Below are positions 1 through 9,327 of a stretch of DNA of 64,000 nucleotides, piece by piece. Both the position numbers and the translations under genes were made by a program. Position 1 is the first letter of the stretch. Every line of letters begins with the position of its first letter. The notes under the pieces are model-generated. The model was not told the DNA's origin. It did no database searches and saw only the letters and a list, made by a program, of their open reading frames with translations. This DNA is from Bradyrhizobium icense (GTDB lineage Bacteria; Pseudomonadota; Alphaproteobacteria; Rhizobiales; Xanthobacteraceae): positions 7,316,001 through 7,380,000 of the forward strand of contig NZ_CP016428.1 in the NCBI RefSeq assembly GCF_001693385.1, read 5' to 3'.

Positions 1-369
1 GCTATTATCGAGCGTTACATTGAGGGCATGGTGGAACAACTCTATGCCGACTTGATGAAGCATCTCTATCAAACAGTTGGCGAAGCTGCTGAGTCGCACG
101 GAAATACAATTACACGGAACGAGCATAACGGTGACATTTCTCTCGGCTTTCTAGCTATGCTCCAAAAGATAGAATTTGGGGTAAATCAGTATGGAAGCGC
201 TCAACGACCATCGATCCATATGGCCCCTGGACAAGGACACAAGTTTATCAAGGCTCTCCAAGCTCAGCCCAATGATTATCACCTCAAAGTTGAAGCAACA
301 TCGCTTGAGAAGGAGAAGAGTGCCGTAGCTCGAGAAGCAGAGCGCATATCCCGTTTTCGCTGGGAATAG
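1..369 (+). CDS. Partial hypothetical protein upstream of a caspase-like gene
   Basis: I do not recognise this protein. The reading frame is already open at base 1, so the N-terminus probably lies outside the window; the first internal ATG is at 28. About 122 residues are visible. They are mixed polar, with a helical-looking start and a charged C-terminus (EKEKSAVAREAERISRFRWE). There is no signal peptide or membrane segment. It stops 5 bases before the caspase-like gene at 375, so the two are almost certainly co-transcribed and may act together, for instance as a sensor or adaptor for the protease. The composition is AT-richer than the rest of the window, like its neighbour, which points to horizontal acquisition. 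Confidence 0.55.
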   Translation, partial: AIIERYIEGMVEQLYADLMKHLYQTVGEAAESHGNTITRNEHNGDISLGFLAMLQKIEFGVNQYGSAQRPSIHMAPGQGHKFIKALQAQPNDYHLKVEATSLEKEKSAVAREAERISRFRWE

Positions 370-374
370 AATAG

Positions 375-2252
375 ATGCGAATCTTACTCGCGGTTGGATG
401 TGACGATTATCAGAGAGCCGCAAAGCTAAGTGGAGCCGTCAAAGACGCGAGATCCGTATTCTCGGCGCTTGTTGGAGATCAAGAGCATCAGTATAGCCCT
501 GAACAGTCTAGATTGCTCGCATCTCCAACTGCTGAGCACCTGCGCACTTCGCTTGCGGAGATTCTTTACAACAATACAAACATCACAGTATTCACCCTGT
601 ACTTCGCTGGACATGCCGTCGTATTTGACGAAACGCTGTACATCGCACCGATTGATACGCTCACCGACCGCATCCCCGCCACAGCGATCGGTTTCCCCGA
701 CATCCTACGGACAACAGCGGGAGCTCGGCCAAAGCAGGCCAATTTCATTATCGATGCCTGCAATTCGGCGGGCCTTGGTTTTGACATCGGATCAATTCTG
801 AAGCGCACCATCGTCGGGAATTCCGACACGATGGGCATATCATTTGTGGCATCCGCTGCGGCCGAAGAGACGGCCAAGGAAACCATCGAAGGCGGCCGAT
901 TTACTATAGAGTTTACGAGAATCCTGCGTGGCGATGCGTTCGTCCAACAAGCTAGGCCATTTCTAAGCTTGGCGGAGATTGCGCAACAAATTCAAGCGCA
1001 AGGAACGATCGAGAACCAAACGATCTCGTATTGGACTCTAAACCTTCAGGGTCCGAACCTGTTTGCCAAGAATCCGTATTTCTCGGGTTCTGCACAAACG
1101 ACAGACAGAATAGTCGCGCAGGTCCAGAGGCAAACGATCGGCACAGGCGTTCATGTCGCAGAATTCAAGTCCGCGCTCGCAAAAATCTTAGATGGCGTCG
1201 ACGAAAGGGCCCTCTCAAGAACTCTCGAGAGCGCATTTTCGAAGATTGAACCCGAACAACGTACGCCGCTTATCTACGGTCTCGCAGAAGGATTGGCCAT
1301 CGAATTGTCTGAGGCCAACGATAGGTTCCTGGAAACCCGCGTGTATAACGTACTATGCGGGCAGCTCTTAGGACTCTGCCCAACGAATGCGCGAACATTG
1401 GCGATCAACGAATTAATCGAATGGCACACAAGCGCCAGCCGGAGAGCGCTCGCGCAACTCAACGACGCGATGGCCACCGATCGAAACGCGCTGATGTTGG
1501 ATTCTCTTTCGGACCTGTACGAATTACCCATCCGCCTTTCCGACATATTGGGACAGTGCGCGCTCTTCTTCTTTAGCCAAAGCAAATTTTCGGAGAGTGA
1601 TTCGAAATTGGTTTCAGATGTGGTGCAAAAAATACTCGCTCGCTATGGCAATTCAATTTTGGCGCTGACCGACGATCAAGCGACTGGCTTCCTACTTTTC
1701 CTTGAAATGTGCCGACGCAAAGGCTGGTCTAAATATAGCGAAGAGGTGATTGGCCGCCTGTACCATGACATGCATGAAAACTTTGCGAAATGTGGTGCCT
1801 ATTCGCTCGGTGTGGAACAGCGCCTCTTATTGCTGACGGAGCGGTATCAACACTCCTTCTCGATCACCAAAGATATTTACAACTTTCCTTCAGACCTAGC
1901 TACGGTCATCCTGAGCTTCTGCGCGCTTGCCAAATTAGATGAAGCTGTAGATCGGAGTCTGATCAGTATCGATCACACATCGATCAATTATTTCATTCCG
2001 GATAATTTTGACCGATTTGGATTGAATGAGGGTCTCGTTGGCACAAACTACACCATTACCCTCGGTCGCGATTTTTGGCGATGTATTGATCTTCGTCGAA
2101 TACTGCTGAATGATCTTCTCCCGAGGCTAAACGCATCAAGTTCGAGTTTGAGTTGGCAGGATAGCTTTTGCTCTGTAGCATCTGCGTTGGCGTTGAGAGA
2201 TCGTTTGCCTTGGCACATCGTTCATAAGCACGCTGCCGAGATATCCCTCTGA
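375..2252 (+). CDS. Caspase-like (peptidase C14 family) protein with large C-terminal region
   Basis: The protein has 625 residues. Its first ~230 form a caspase/metacaspase-like fold: the catalytic His sits in LYFAGHAVV (H80) after hydrophobic strands, and the catalytic Cys in IIDACNSAG (C129), the classical C14 dyad arrangement. The remaining ~390 residues look alpha-helical, without obvious TPR or WD motifs, and I do not recognise the domain. Bacterial caspase-like proteases of this architecture usually belong to conflict or programmed-death modules in which the C-terminal part senses or recruits a partner. It follows the partial gene at 1-369 by 5 bases. Both are AT-richer than the chromosome that resumes at about 2300, so this looks like the edge of an acquired island. 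The protease assignment is firm; a defence role is inference. Confidence 0.8.
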   Translation: MRILLAVGCDDYQRAAKLSGAVKDARSVFSALVGDQEHQYSPEQSRLLASPTAEHLRTSLAEILYNNTNITVFTLYFAGHAVVFDETLYIAPIDTLTDRIPATAIGFPDILRTTAGARPKQANFIIDACNSAGLGFDIGSILKRTIVGNSDTMGISFVASAAAEETAKETIEGGRFTIEFTRILRGDAFVQQARPFLSLAEIAQQIQAQGTIENQTISYWTLNLQGPNLFAKNPYFSGSAQTTDRIVAQVQRQTIGTGVHVAEFKSALAKILDGVDERALSRTLESAFSKIEPEQRTPLIYGLAEGLAIELSEANDRFLETRVYNVLCGQLLGLCPTNARTLAINELIEWHTSASRRALAQLNDAMATDRNALMLDSLSDLYELPIRLSDILGQCALFFFSQSKFSESDSKLVSDVVQKILARYGNSILALTDDQATGFLLFLEMCRRKGWSKYSEEVIGRLYHDMHENFAKCGAYSLGVEQRLLLLTERYQHSFSITKDIYNFPSDLATVILSFCALAKLDEAVDRSLISIDHTSINYFIPDNFDRFGLNEGLVGTNYTITLGRDFWRCIDLRRILLNDLLPRLNASSSSLSWQDSFCSVASALALRDRLPWHIVHKHAAEISL

Positions 2253-2311
2253 AGCAAAAGGGCGTGCTTGTGGGTCAAGCCGCCCGGCCCTGTCGACGGT
2301 GTCCGAGCACT

Positions 2312-4018
2312 CTAATGCTGCAGCCTCACCCCCAGCATCATCACCGTCGACGCCGTGCTGTTCCCCGGCAGGTTCGAATCCAGCCAGTCGCGCCGCAGTG
2401 TGCCGCGGAGCCAGACGTTGCGGTTCATCTTGTAGATGGCTTCGCCCGACACCGTGTAGATCTTGTCGCGTCTGGGATTGCCCTGGTAGTCGAGCGATCC
2501 CCAGGTGAACTTGCCGATCGCGGTCAGCCAGCGGCGGAAATCATGATCGACCTCGACGGTGTAAACATGCGTCAGCACGCCGGACGTGCCGGGCAGCGTG
2601 GTCTCCGTGATCGTGGTGTCGGAATAGAACTTCGCCGTCGTCAGCGGCGTTGCGGTCCAGACCAGCGAGGACGAGACGAGCAGGCCTTCCAGGCGATCGA
2701 GCCTCGGATCGACATAGTCGCGCGCGGCGTAGCCGACGGCGATTTCGCCGGTCAACAGCCGCGAGAATTCGAAGCTGCTGCCGCCCTTGACGTAACCGCC
2801 ACTGGAATCACGCGCAAATCCGGCACGGTCCAGCTTCACATCATGCACGCGGCTGTCGCCCTGCACTTCCACGAACGGCTTTATACCCGGCTTCAAATCA
2901 TAGCTGACGCGGCCGACGCCACCATACTGGCTGAAATTGCGGTCGTCGTTGGTGGTTGAGGTGCCGTCGGTAAGTTTCGAGTTGGTGTAGTCGGTGCGAT
3001 CGACGGTGGCGCCGGCGGAAACCTGCAGCCGGTTGAACGTCTGGTCGACCCCGATGGTGCTGCCGACCGTGGTGAAGATCGGATATCTGGCGAGACCGGC
3101 CTGCACGTTCGGGCTGCCGGGATTGTCGGTCGAGACGAACAAGCGTCCCTGCGCGGTCAGCCTCGTGTCGCGGCTGACGTCGAGCCGGCCGTCGACGTGG
3201 CCGATGAAATTGGGCCGATCAATATCGAGCGGCGCCGACAGCGGCGTGCCGTCCGCGTTCGGCGTGAGATTGCTGCCGTAGCCGGTGAAGGAGCCGCGGA
3301 GATCGGCCACCAGCGCATGACGCTCCCAGTCGGAGATCGCCAAAAATTCAGGCGCGATCACATAAAACGGTTTGCCTTGCGCGGCGGCGAGCCGGCCCGG
3401 ATTGGTGTCGTAGCCGCCGGAGAATTCGACCGCGGATTTGATCAGGAAGCTGCCGGCGTAATCGCCGACCGCGCCGAACGGATCGTCGTCGATCCGGAGA
3501 CGCTTGCGCGGCGGTTGACCCACCACGGTGCCTGCCATCGCTGGCGGGATAGGGGTTTTGTGCGCCGTCTCCGATGGGGGAATCGACAGCCGCAGTCGCG
3601 TATTCGACGCAATCGGCGGCGGCGGACTACCGGGACCGACCGGCGGTTTCGGCTTCGCCTGCCCCGGATAGTATTTCGGCTTCTTGCGCTTGCGGTTGAG
3701 TGAGTCGTAGCCGATGTCGGCTGCGCCGCTCGCGGCCGGCAGACCGTATTTCGGGATCTGTCCGATCCGCGACGGCGCGGGCTTGTCGCCCTCCTGCAGC
3801 TTCGGACTGTTGAGGGGATCGTTCACCTCTGCCGCCGTCCGGCGCAGCGGCGAATCCGGCGGCGCCATCTGGCTGGTGCGCCTTGAGCTGAACAGATCCG
3901 GCGTGACGGTTTGCGCTCGCGCTGCGGTTCCGGTCAGGGCGATCAGCGCAAGGCACGGCAAGGCTGCGCGAAAGAGGCGCGCGCGGCTGTTCCGGCCCGT
4001 TGCTGGCCCCGCCCTCAC
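2312..4018 (-). CDS. Outer-membrane beta-barrel protein (BBP2-like)
   Basis: The sequence has an N-terminal hydrophobic stretch (LPCLALIALTGTAARA, then QTV) that reads as a Sec signal peptide, a Pro/Lys-rich linker of ~120 residues, and a C-terminal ~370-residue region of alternating amphipathic strands beginning EFSGGYDTNPGR. That pattern is typical of the putative beta-barrel porin 2 family (BBP2_2), and a related barrel lies at the far end of the window. The frame is open further upstream to a GTG at 4069, but a GTG at 4018 gives a normal signal peptide and is preferred; the start is uncertain. It is divergent from kdsD. The role is unknown; members of the family occur beside envelope and exopolysaccharide genes. 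Confidence 0.65.
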   Translation of the reverse strand: MRAGPATGRNSRARLFRAALPCLALIALTGTAARAQTVTPDLFSSRRTSQMAPPDSPLRRTAAEVNDPLNSPKLQEGDKPAPSRIGQIPKYGLPAASGAADIGYDSLNRKRKKPKYYPGQAKPKPPVGPGSPPPPIASNTRLRLSIPPSETAHKTPIPPAMAGTVVGQPPRKRLRIDDDPFGAVGDYAGSFLIKSAVEFSGGYDTNPGRLAAAQGKPFYVIAPEFLAISDWERHALVADLRGSFTGYGSNLTPNADGTPLSAPLDIDRPNFIGHVDGRLDVSRDTRLTAQGRLFVSTDNPGSPNVQAGLARYPIFTTVGSTIGVDQTFNRLQVSAGATVDRTDYTNSKLTDGTSTTNDDRNFSQYGGVGRVSYDLKPGIKPFVEVQGDSRVHDVKLDRAGFARDSSGGYVKGGSSFEFSRLLTGEIAVGYAARDYVDPRLDRLEGLLVSSSLVWTATPLTTAKFYSDTTITETTLPGTSGVLTHVYTVEVDHDFRRWLTAIGKFTWGSLDYQGNPRRDKIYTVSGEAIYKMNRNVWLRGTLRRDWLDSNLPGNSTASTVMMLGVRLQH

Positions 4019-4208
4019 GATAAAAATATACTCCAACAAAAACAGATACTTGAAGGACGCACGCCGCACGCTCGCGGAACACGTCGTTAATGGAGTTAAA
4101 ACAATTATGGTTAATGGGCCGTTGAGGGCGGCTGCCCGCGTCGCATCGCCAGACGGCCCATGCTATGCAGGGGTTCGGGGCGCGAAGCCCCTCCTCCCTG
4201 GGACAGAC

Positions 4209-5222
4209 ATGGCCAATCCGAATCCGCTGATGGTACAATCATCCGGCTCCGATCCCGCTGACTCCGCCGTCCAATCGGCGCTGCGCACGCTCGACGCCGA
4301 GGGCAGCGGCATCGCCGCGATCACGGCGGCACTGCAGTCCGACCTTCGCCCGCCCTTTGTCGCCGCCGCCGATCTGATCCGGAACGCCAAGGGACGGCTG
4401 ATCGTCACCGGGCTCGGCAAGTCGGGTCATATCGGCCGCAAGATCGCCGCGACCTTCGCCTCCACCGGCACGCCAGCGTTTTTCGTCCATGCCGCCGAAG
4501 CAAGCCATGGCGACCTCGGCATGATCACCGCCGATGACGTCATCCTGGCGCTATCATGGTCCGGCGAGCAGCCGGAGATGAAGAATCTGATCAGCTACGC
4601 CGCGCGCTTCCGCATTCCCGTGATCGCCATGACGGCGGAGCGCGAATCGTCCCTCGCCAAGGCCGCCGACGTCGCGCTGACGCTGCCGAAGGCGCGCGAA
4701 GCCTGCCCGCACAACCTCGCGCCCACCACCTCTTCCCTGATGATGCTGGCGCTCGGCGACGCGCTGGCGATCGCGTTATTGGAAGGCCGCGGCTTTACCT
4801 CGGTCGATTTCAGCGTGCTGCATCCCGGCGGCAAGCTCGGCGCGCTCCTGAAATACACCCGCGACCTCATGCATACCGGCGACGCGGTGCCGCTGAAGCC
4901 GCTCGGCACCAGCATGTCCGAGGCGCTGGTCGAGATGACGTCCAAGGGCTTCGGCTGCGTCGGCATCGTCGACGCGCGCGGCCACATCGTCGGCATCGTC
5001 ACCGACGGCGATCTGCGCCGCCATATGGGGCCGGGCCTGATGACGGCATCCGTCGACGAGGTGATGACGAGGAATCCGAAGACGATCGACCGCGACGTGC
5101 TGGCCGGCGAGGCGCTGGAGATCCTCAACTCCTCGAAGATCACGACGCTGATCGTGACCGACGCCCACAAGCCGATCGGCATCGTGCATCTGCACGATTT
5201 TTTGCGCGCGGGCGTGGCGTAG
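4209..5222 (+). CDS. kdsD: Arabinose-5-phosphate isomerase (KpsF/GutQ family)
   Basis: This enzyme interconverts D-ribulose 5-phosphate and D-arabinose 5-phosphate, the first step towards KDO for lipopolysaccharide. From the ATG at 4209 the protein has 337 residues, the normal length for the family. A SIS domain covers ~45-195 with the sugar-phosphate signature GLGKSGHIGRK (68-78), the serine-rich SWSGE loop and EASHGDLGM. Two CBS repeats follow (~215-335), including VGIVTDGDLRRH. The frame is open upstream to 3714, but that extension overlaps the divergent barrel gene and has no family similarity, so 4209 is chosen. A palindromic repeat follows the stop codon. Confidence 0.9.
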   Translation: MANPNPLMVQSSGSDPADSAVQSALRTLDAEGSGIAAITAALQSDLRPPFVAAADLIRNAKGRLIVTGLGKSGHIGRKIAATFASTGTPAFFVHAAEASHGDLGMITADDVILALSWSGEQPEMKNLISYAARFRIPVIAMTAERESSLAKAADVALTLPKAREACPHNLAPTTSSLMMLALGDALAIALLEGRGFTSVDFSVLHPGGKLGALLKYTRDLMHTGDAVPLKPLGTSMSEALVEMTSKGFGCVGIVDARGHIVGIVTDGDLRRHMGPGLMTASVDEVMTRNPKTIDRDVLAGEALEILNSSKITTLIVTDAHKPIGIVHLHDFLRAGVA

Positions 5223-5237
5223 ATCGCGACCTCTCCA

Positions 5238-5317
5238 CGTCATTGCGAGGAACGCAAGCGACGTAGCAATCCATCTATTCGTTATGCCGCGAGTGGATTG
5301 CTTCGCTCGCAATGACG
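5238..5317. repeat. Interspersed palindromic repeat (REP/BIME-like)
   Basis: The outer arms are perfect inverted repeats: CGTCATTGCGAG at 5238 against CTCGCAATGACG ending at 5317, and inside them AGCAATCCA against TGGATTGCT. The left arm carries a 12-base insertion. It fills the gap between kdsD (+) and the decarboxylase-family gene (-), so it could also serve as a bidirectional transcription stop. Very similar elements are common between genes in Bradyrhizobium. Confidence 0.75.
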
Positions 5318-5319
5318 GG

Positions 5320-5880
5320 TCAGGCCCTCGGAAATCTCGCCGCGTTCTCCTCCAGCGGCAGCGCCAGTCCGTTCGCGAGGTACGACACGGTGCGATAGAA
5401 TCCGCACAGCAGGATGATCTCGAATATTTTTGCCTCTTCATAATGCTCCGACAGCCCCGCGAACTCGGCGTCATCAAGCGTCGCGCGTTCGTGCAGTGCA
5501 TCGACCGCGGCGATCAGCGCCTGCTCAGCGGCAGACCAGCACGCGTCGGTGGCGGCGCCCAGCACGGTGACGCGGACCTGCTCTTCCGTCAGATGCGCGG
5601 CTTCCGCGAACGTCGTGACATGCACGCCCCATTCATACTCGCAGCCCGTCCGCGCGCAGGTGCGGTCGATGACGATCTCGCGCTCCCGCAAACTGAGCGG
5701 CCCGCGATCCAGCAGGCTGCCGGCGCGGAATTTCTCCCAGGTGCGGGCGTTGCCGGCCATGACGCGAAACAGCACCAGCGGCGGCGCGCCGCGCATGATG
5801 CGGTCGAACTGCTCGGCAATGTCCGTTGCATAAGGCGGCTCAAGTGGCGCGATCCGCGGCATGGTTTGTGACACGGCCAA
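5320..5880 (-). CDS. Carboxymuconolactone decarboxylase-family protein
   Basis: The 186-residue, all-helical protein has the CMD/AhpD-like core: RDxxREREIVIDRT-type helix followed by GCEYEWGVH, which places C80 and H87 in the usual active-site helix. The second cysteine of the AhpD CxxC pair is absent, so a thioredoxin-like peroxidase role is unlikely; such single-Cys members are annotated only to family level, and the substrate is unknown. The start ATG at 5880 lies 8 bases from a 39-bp near-palindrome (5888-5926) that probably controls it. It is downstream of nfeD on the same strand but separated by that element, so it is probably a separate unit. Confidence 0.75.
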   Translation of the reverse strand: MAVSQTMPRIAPLEPPYATDIAEQFDRIMRGAPPLVLFRVMAGNARTWEKFRAGSLLDRGPLSLREREIVIDRTCARTGCEYEWGVHVTTFAEAAHLTEEQVRVTVLGAATDACWSAAEQALIAAVDALHERATLDDAEFAGLSEHYEEAKIFEIILLCGFYRTVSYLANGLALPLEENAARFPRA

Positions 5881-5887
5881 CTCCTTC

Positions 5888-5926
5888 GCTACGAATAATG
5901 TAGCATCATGCTACATTTTTCGTAGC
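5888..5926. promoter_or_regulatory. 39-bp near-perfect palindrome, probable operator
   Basis: The element is symmetric about base 5907. The inner 9-base arms are perfect (ATGTAGCAT / ATGCTACAT), and the outer arms GCTACGAA / TTCGTAGC continue the symmetry with a single mismatch. Each half contains the word GTAGC/GCTAC twice. Such nested dyads next to a start codon are typical of TetR-family operators. There is no regulator gene beside it. A terminator for nfeD is less likely because it is AT-rich and lacks a run of T. Confidence 0.6.
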
Positions 5927-5959
5927 TAAATGCAAGGAGGGCGGTTAGTCCGAGGCGAA

Positions 5960-6406
5960 CTAAGCCGCCGCCACGGTCAGGCTGGCGCCATCGACCTGCA
6001 CGACCCTGACGCGGCTGCCGGCCGGCGCGTCGGGGCCGGCAACACGCCAGATCGTATCGTCGATCCGCACAGTGCCGGTGCCCCCGACGATCGGCTTTTC
6101 CAGCGTGAATTCCCGGCCGATCAGTGCCTTAGTCCGTTTGTTGAGGAACGGGTTGCTGATGCTGCTGCTCGATGCGCTGCGCGCAAAGTGCCGCCACGCC
6201 GGTACCGCGGCGACCGCGAATACCGCGAACATCAGGAGCTGCGTCTGCCAGGACGGGTTGATCGCAAACGACACGAGCCCGACTAGGAGCGCCGCGAGCC
6301 CGAGCCAGAACATGAAGACCCCCGGCGCGAGCAATTCCAGCGCCATCAGGACGAAGCCGAAGATCAGCCAATTCCAGGCGCCCAACGTCGAAAACATCTC
6401 GGCCAT
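5960..6406 (-). CDS. NfeD family membrane protein
   Basis: The protein has 148 residues, with three hydrophobic segments (about 12-30, 31-48 and 55-72) followed by a soluble OB-fold-like C-terminus (~90-145) containing the family's GxGTVRIDDTIWRV strand pattern. This is the short NfeD type, without a serine-protease domain, that pairs with stomatin/prohibitin-like proteins. It lies 36 bases downstream of such a gene (6443-7444) on the same strand. The pair is thought to organise membrane microdomains or assist membrane-protein quality control. Confidence 0.85.
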   Translation of the reverse strand: MAEMFSTLGAWNWLIFGFVLMALELLAPGVFMFWLGLAALLVGLVSFAINPSWQTQLLMFAVFAVAAVPAWRHFARSASSSSISNPFLNKRTKALIGREFTLEKPIVGGTGTVRIDDTIWRVAGPDAPAGSRVRVVQVDGASLTVAAA

Positions 6407-6442
6407 GACACGAACCCCTAATCAATCTTCCACATCAAGCTC

Positions 6443-7444
6443 TCACCGCTGCGGCGCCACCGGCGGCGGGGTGGGACCCGTATTCGGCACCGAGGGCGTC
6501 CGTCGCGCGGCCGCCACAGCAGAAGTCGCAGCTTCGCCGAAGGTCGCCTTGGCGATCTCGCCGATGCCGGCGAGCGAAGACAGCACGGAAGTGGCTTCCA
6601 GCGGGATCATCAGGATCTTCTGGTTCGGCGATTCCGCGAACTGTCCGAACGCCTTGATGTACTTGTCGGCGATAAAATAGTTCAGCGCGGCGACATCGCC
6701 CTTGGCGATCGATTCGGAGACCATCTGCGTCGCCTTGGCTTCCGCCTCCGCCAGGCGCTCGCGCGCTTCGGCGTCACGGAAGGCGGCTTCGCGGCGACCT
6801 TCGGCCTGCAGAATCTGGCCCTGCTTGGCGCCCTCGGCACGCAAGATTTCCGACTGGCGCTGGCCCTCGGCCTGCAGGATGTCGGCGCGCTTGACGCGCT
6901 CAGCCTTCATCTGCCGGCCCATCGCCTCGACCAGGTCGGCCGGCGGCACGATGTCCTTGATCTCGATGCGGTTGACCTTCAGACCCCATGGCGACACCGC
7001 CGCATCGACCACGCGGAGCAGCCGCTCGTTGATCTCGTCGCGATGCGACAGCACCTGGTCGAGGTCCATCGAACCCATCACCGAGCGGATGTTGGTCATG
7101 GTCAGCACGATGATGGCGTGCTCGAGATTGGCGACCTCGTAGCTCGCTTTCGCGGCATCAAACACCTGGAAGAACGCGACGCCGTCGACCGTCACGGTGG
7201 CGTTGTCCTTGGTGATCACCTCCTGCTCGGGGATGTTGATCACCTGCTCCATCATGTTCATCTTGCGGCCGACGCGGTCGAAGTAGGGAATAATGAGATT
7301 CAACCCGGGCGCGAGCGTGCGGGTGTATTTGCCGAACCGCTCGATGGTCCAGTCATAGCCCTGCGGCACCGTCTTGACGCCCGCGAACAACGTAACAATG
7401 ACAAGCAGAACAAAGGCGATCGCGAAAATATCGAAGCCACTCAT
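6443..7444 (-). CDS. Stomatin/SPFH (band 7) family protein, QmcA-like
   Basis: The 333-residue protein has one N-terminal membrane anchor (~5-25), then a band-7/SPFH domain ([15 protein letters not shown] through NRIEIKDI), a charged coiled coil rich in Q/E/A/R (~190-260, with [23 protein letters not shown] repeats), and a Pro-rich tail. This is the slipin/QmcA architecture. Together with the downstream nfeD gene it forms a conserved two-gene operon. Proteins of this type form large ring-shaped oligomers in the inner membrane; the specific function here is not known. Confidence 0.88.
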   Translation of the reverse strand: MSGFDIFAIAFVLLVIVTLFAGVKTVPQGYDWTIERFGKYTRTLAPGLNLIIPYFDRVGRKMNMMEQVINIPEQEVITKDNATVTVDGVAFFQVFDAAKASYEVANLEHAIIVLTMTNIRSVMGSMDLDQVLSHRDEINERLLRVVDAAVSPWGLKVNRIEIKDIVPPADLVEAMGRQMKAERVKRADILQAEGQRQSEILRAEGAKQGQILQAEGRREAAFRDAEARERLAEAEAKATQMVSESIAKGDVAALNYFIADKYIKAFGQFAESPNQKILMIPLEATSVLSSLAGIGEIAKATFGEAATSAVAAARRTPSVPNTGPTPPPVAPQR

Positions 7445-7616
7445 AAAGTCCCTCCAAAGCCGGCAAGGTGCGTTACCGGGCGCGGTCTGTCATTTTGTCG
7501 GCAAAGGCGCGGCGCCGGTTCAGCCGGCCGTTCTCGAGTTATGGTTATAGCTAGGGAACGTTCTGCGGGCCACCAGATGTTCTCGGCGCGGAACGGCGAG
7601 TTGGTTGTCGAGGTGG

Positions 7617-8654
7617 TTAAATCCAGCCTTGAAGCTCGCGCAAGACGAGCTGGCGGATGACGTCCATGCCGGGCTCGCTATCGTTCAGGCAGGGAATCGC
7701 TGAAAACTGCTCGCCGCCATTGTGCCTGAAGATCTCGGCATTTTCCTGCGCGATCTCCTCCAGCGTCTCCAGGCAATCGGCGGAGAAGCCGGGTGTCACG
7801 ACGGCAATGCGCTTCACGCCGTCTTTCGCCAATTTTTCGATGGTCTTGTCAGTATAGGGCTGCAGCCACTCGTCGTTGCCGAAGCGCGATTGAAACGTAA
7901 GAAGCAGCTTCGAGGCATCAAGGCCCAAGCGCTGGCGCAGGCTTTCCGTTGTTGCGACGCACTGGACGTAATAGGGATCGCCCTTGTCGACGTATTTCTG
8001 CGGCATGCCGTGAAAGGACGCCACGATCAGTTCGGGCTGAAACGGCAGGGACGCCAGATGTTCTGACATCGAAACGGCAAGTGCTTCGATGTAATCGGGA
8101 TCGTCGTAGTAAGGCGGGCTCACCCGCAGCGTCGGCTGCGCGCGCATGTCGGCGAGCGCGCGAAACACCTCGTCGCAGACGGTCGCCGAGGTCGCCCCGG
8201 AATACTGCGGATAGAGCGGCACCACCAGCAGGCGATCGCAGCCTTGCGCAGCCAGCGCATCGATGCGCGAGCGGATCGACGGATTGCCGTAGCGCATCGC
8301 CCAATCGATCACGACGTGCTCGCGATCGGCGATCGCTTCCGCGAGCTTCTCTGCCTGCGACCGGGTGATGGTCTTGAGCGGGGATTCGCCTCTCTCGGCG
8401 TTCCAGATCTTCTGGTAGTCGCGCGCCTTCTTGGCCGGACGCACGCGCAGAATGATGCCGTTGAGGATCAGCTTCCAGACGAGGCCCTGATCCTCGATTA
8501 CGCGCGGATCGGAGAGGAATTCCTTCAGATAGACCCGCACGCCCCGGGCATCGGCGGTATCGGGCGTACCGAGATTGACCAGCAGCACGCCGATGCGTTG
8601 CGGCTGGGTTGCCGGCACAGGCTTCGCACCGCCAAGGGGGACGACCACGGTCAT
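7617..8654 (-). CDS. hemH: Ferrochelatase
   Basis: Ferrochelatase inserts Fe2+ into protoporphyrin IX, the last step of heme synthesis. The match is clear over its whole length: RIGVLLVNLGTPD near the N-terminus, LKEFLSDPRVI, VPLYPQYSGATSATV, the catalytic SFHGMPQKY loop and PGFSADCLETLEEI near the end. From the ATG at 8654 it has 345 residues, the normal size. The frame is open to 8750, but that longer form would overlap the divergent MAPEG gene and adds residues not seen in the family. No Irr or RirA box was recognised upstream. Confidence 0.92.
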   Translation of the reverse strand: MTVVVPLGGAKPVPATQPQRIGVLLVNLGTPDTADARGVRVYLKEFLSDPRVIEDQGLVWKLILNGIILRVRPAKKARDYQKIWNAERGESPLKTITRSQAEKLAEAIADREHVVIDWAMRYGNPSIRSRIDALAAQGCDRLLVVPLYPQYSGATSATVCDEVFRALADMRAQPTLRVSPPYYDDPDYIEALAVSMSEHLASLPFQPELIVASFHGMPQKYVDKGDPYYVQCVATTESLRQRLGLDASKLLLTFQSRFGNDEWLQPYTDKTIEKLAKDGVKRIAVVTPGFSADCLETLEEIAQENAEIFRHNGGEQFSAIPCLNDSEPGMDVIRQLVLRELQGWI

Positions 8655-8748
8655 GATTTCGATGGCTTCGCGCGTTGCACCATCCTTGTCAAGATAACCG
8701 CCGGTTCGGTACGCTTCCCAAATTGCCGCGGGGCGCGCGGGAGGAACC

Positions 8749-9147
8749 ATGACGATCGCCGAATGGTGCGTTTTCGGAACGCTGCTGCTCTATCTGCTGA
8801 CGATCGCATCGGTCAAATGGGCCGCCTACGGCCGTTTCGACAATGCCAAGCCGCGCGATCCGGCCTTCTACCAGGATCCGCTTCGCGCCCGCGCGCTCGG
8901 CGCGCATCAGAACGGCATCGAGGCGTTTCCGTTCTTTGCCGTCGCCGTACTGCTGGCGGAGTTTCGGCTGGGGCCGCAGCGGCTGATCGACGAACTCGCA
9001 ATTCTCTTCGTGATCGTGCGGATCGCCTACGTCTTCACCTATCTCGGCAACCGCCCGACGCTGCGCTCGATCCTCTGGAGCCTCGGGTTTGCGATCAACA
9101 TCGCGATCTTTTTCATGCCGGCGTTCAAGGGGTACTTGCCGGTGTAG
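8749..9147 (+). CDS. MAPEG family membrane protein
   Basis: The protein has 132 residues with four predicted membrane helices. The family pattern is present: an Arg/Asp-rich first loop (AKPRDPAFYQDPLRARALGAH), then QNGIEAFPFFAVAVLLAE, where the Asn-Glu pair belongs to the glutathione-binding signature, then RIAYVFTYLGNRPTLRSILW. MAPEG proteins include microsomal glutathione transferases; bacterial short members are poorly characterised. It is divergent from hemH with almost no intergenic space (hemH starts at 8654). Confidence 0.82.
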   Translation: MTIAEWCVFGTLLLYLLTIASVKWAAYGRFDNAKPRDPAFYQDPLRARALGAHQNGIEAFPFFAVAVLLAEFRLGPQRLIDELAILFVIVRIAYVFTYLGNRPTLRSILWSLGFAINIAIFFMPAFKGYLPV

Positions 9148-9327
9148 GATCGGCTTATCGCCGGATGAATTGCTGCCGTCCCTGCAAACGTAGTGACCCA
9201 TAACCACCGTCGTTGATTGTCGAAGGAAAGTCGACAACCATCTTGCCAAGATAACGTCCGCCGCGGCGTATAAATTGCGCTGGTGCGATGACGCTGGAGA
9301 TAGTTTCGCGCTCTCGCAACGCAAATC

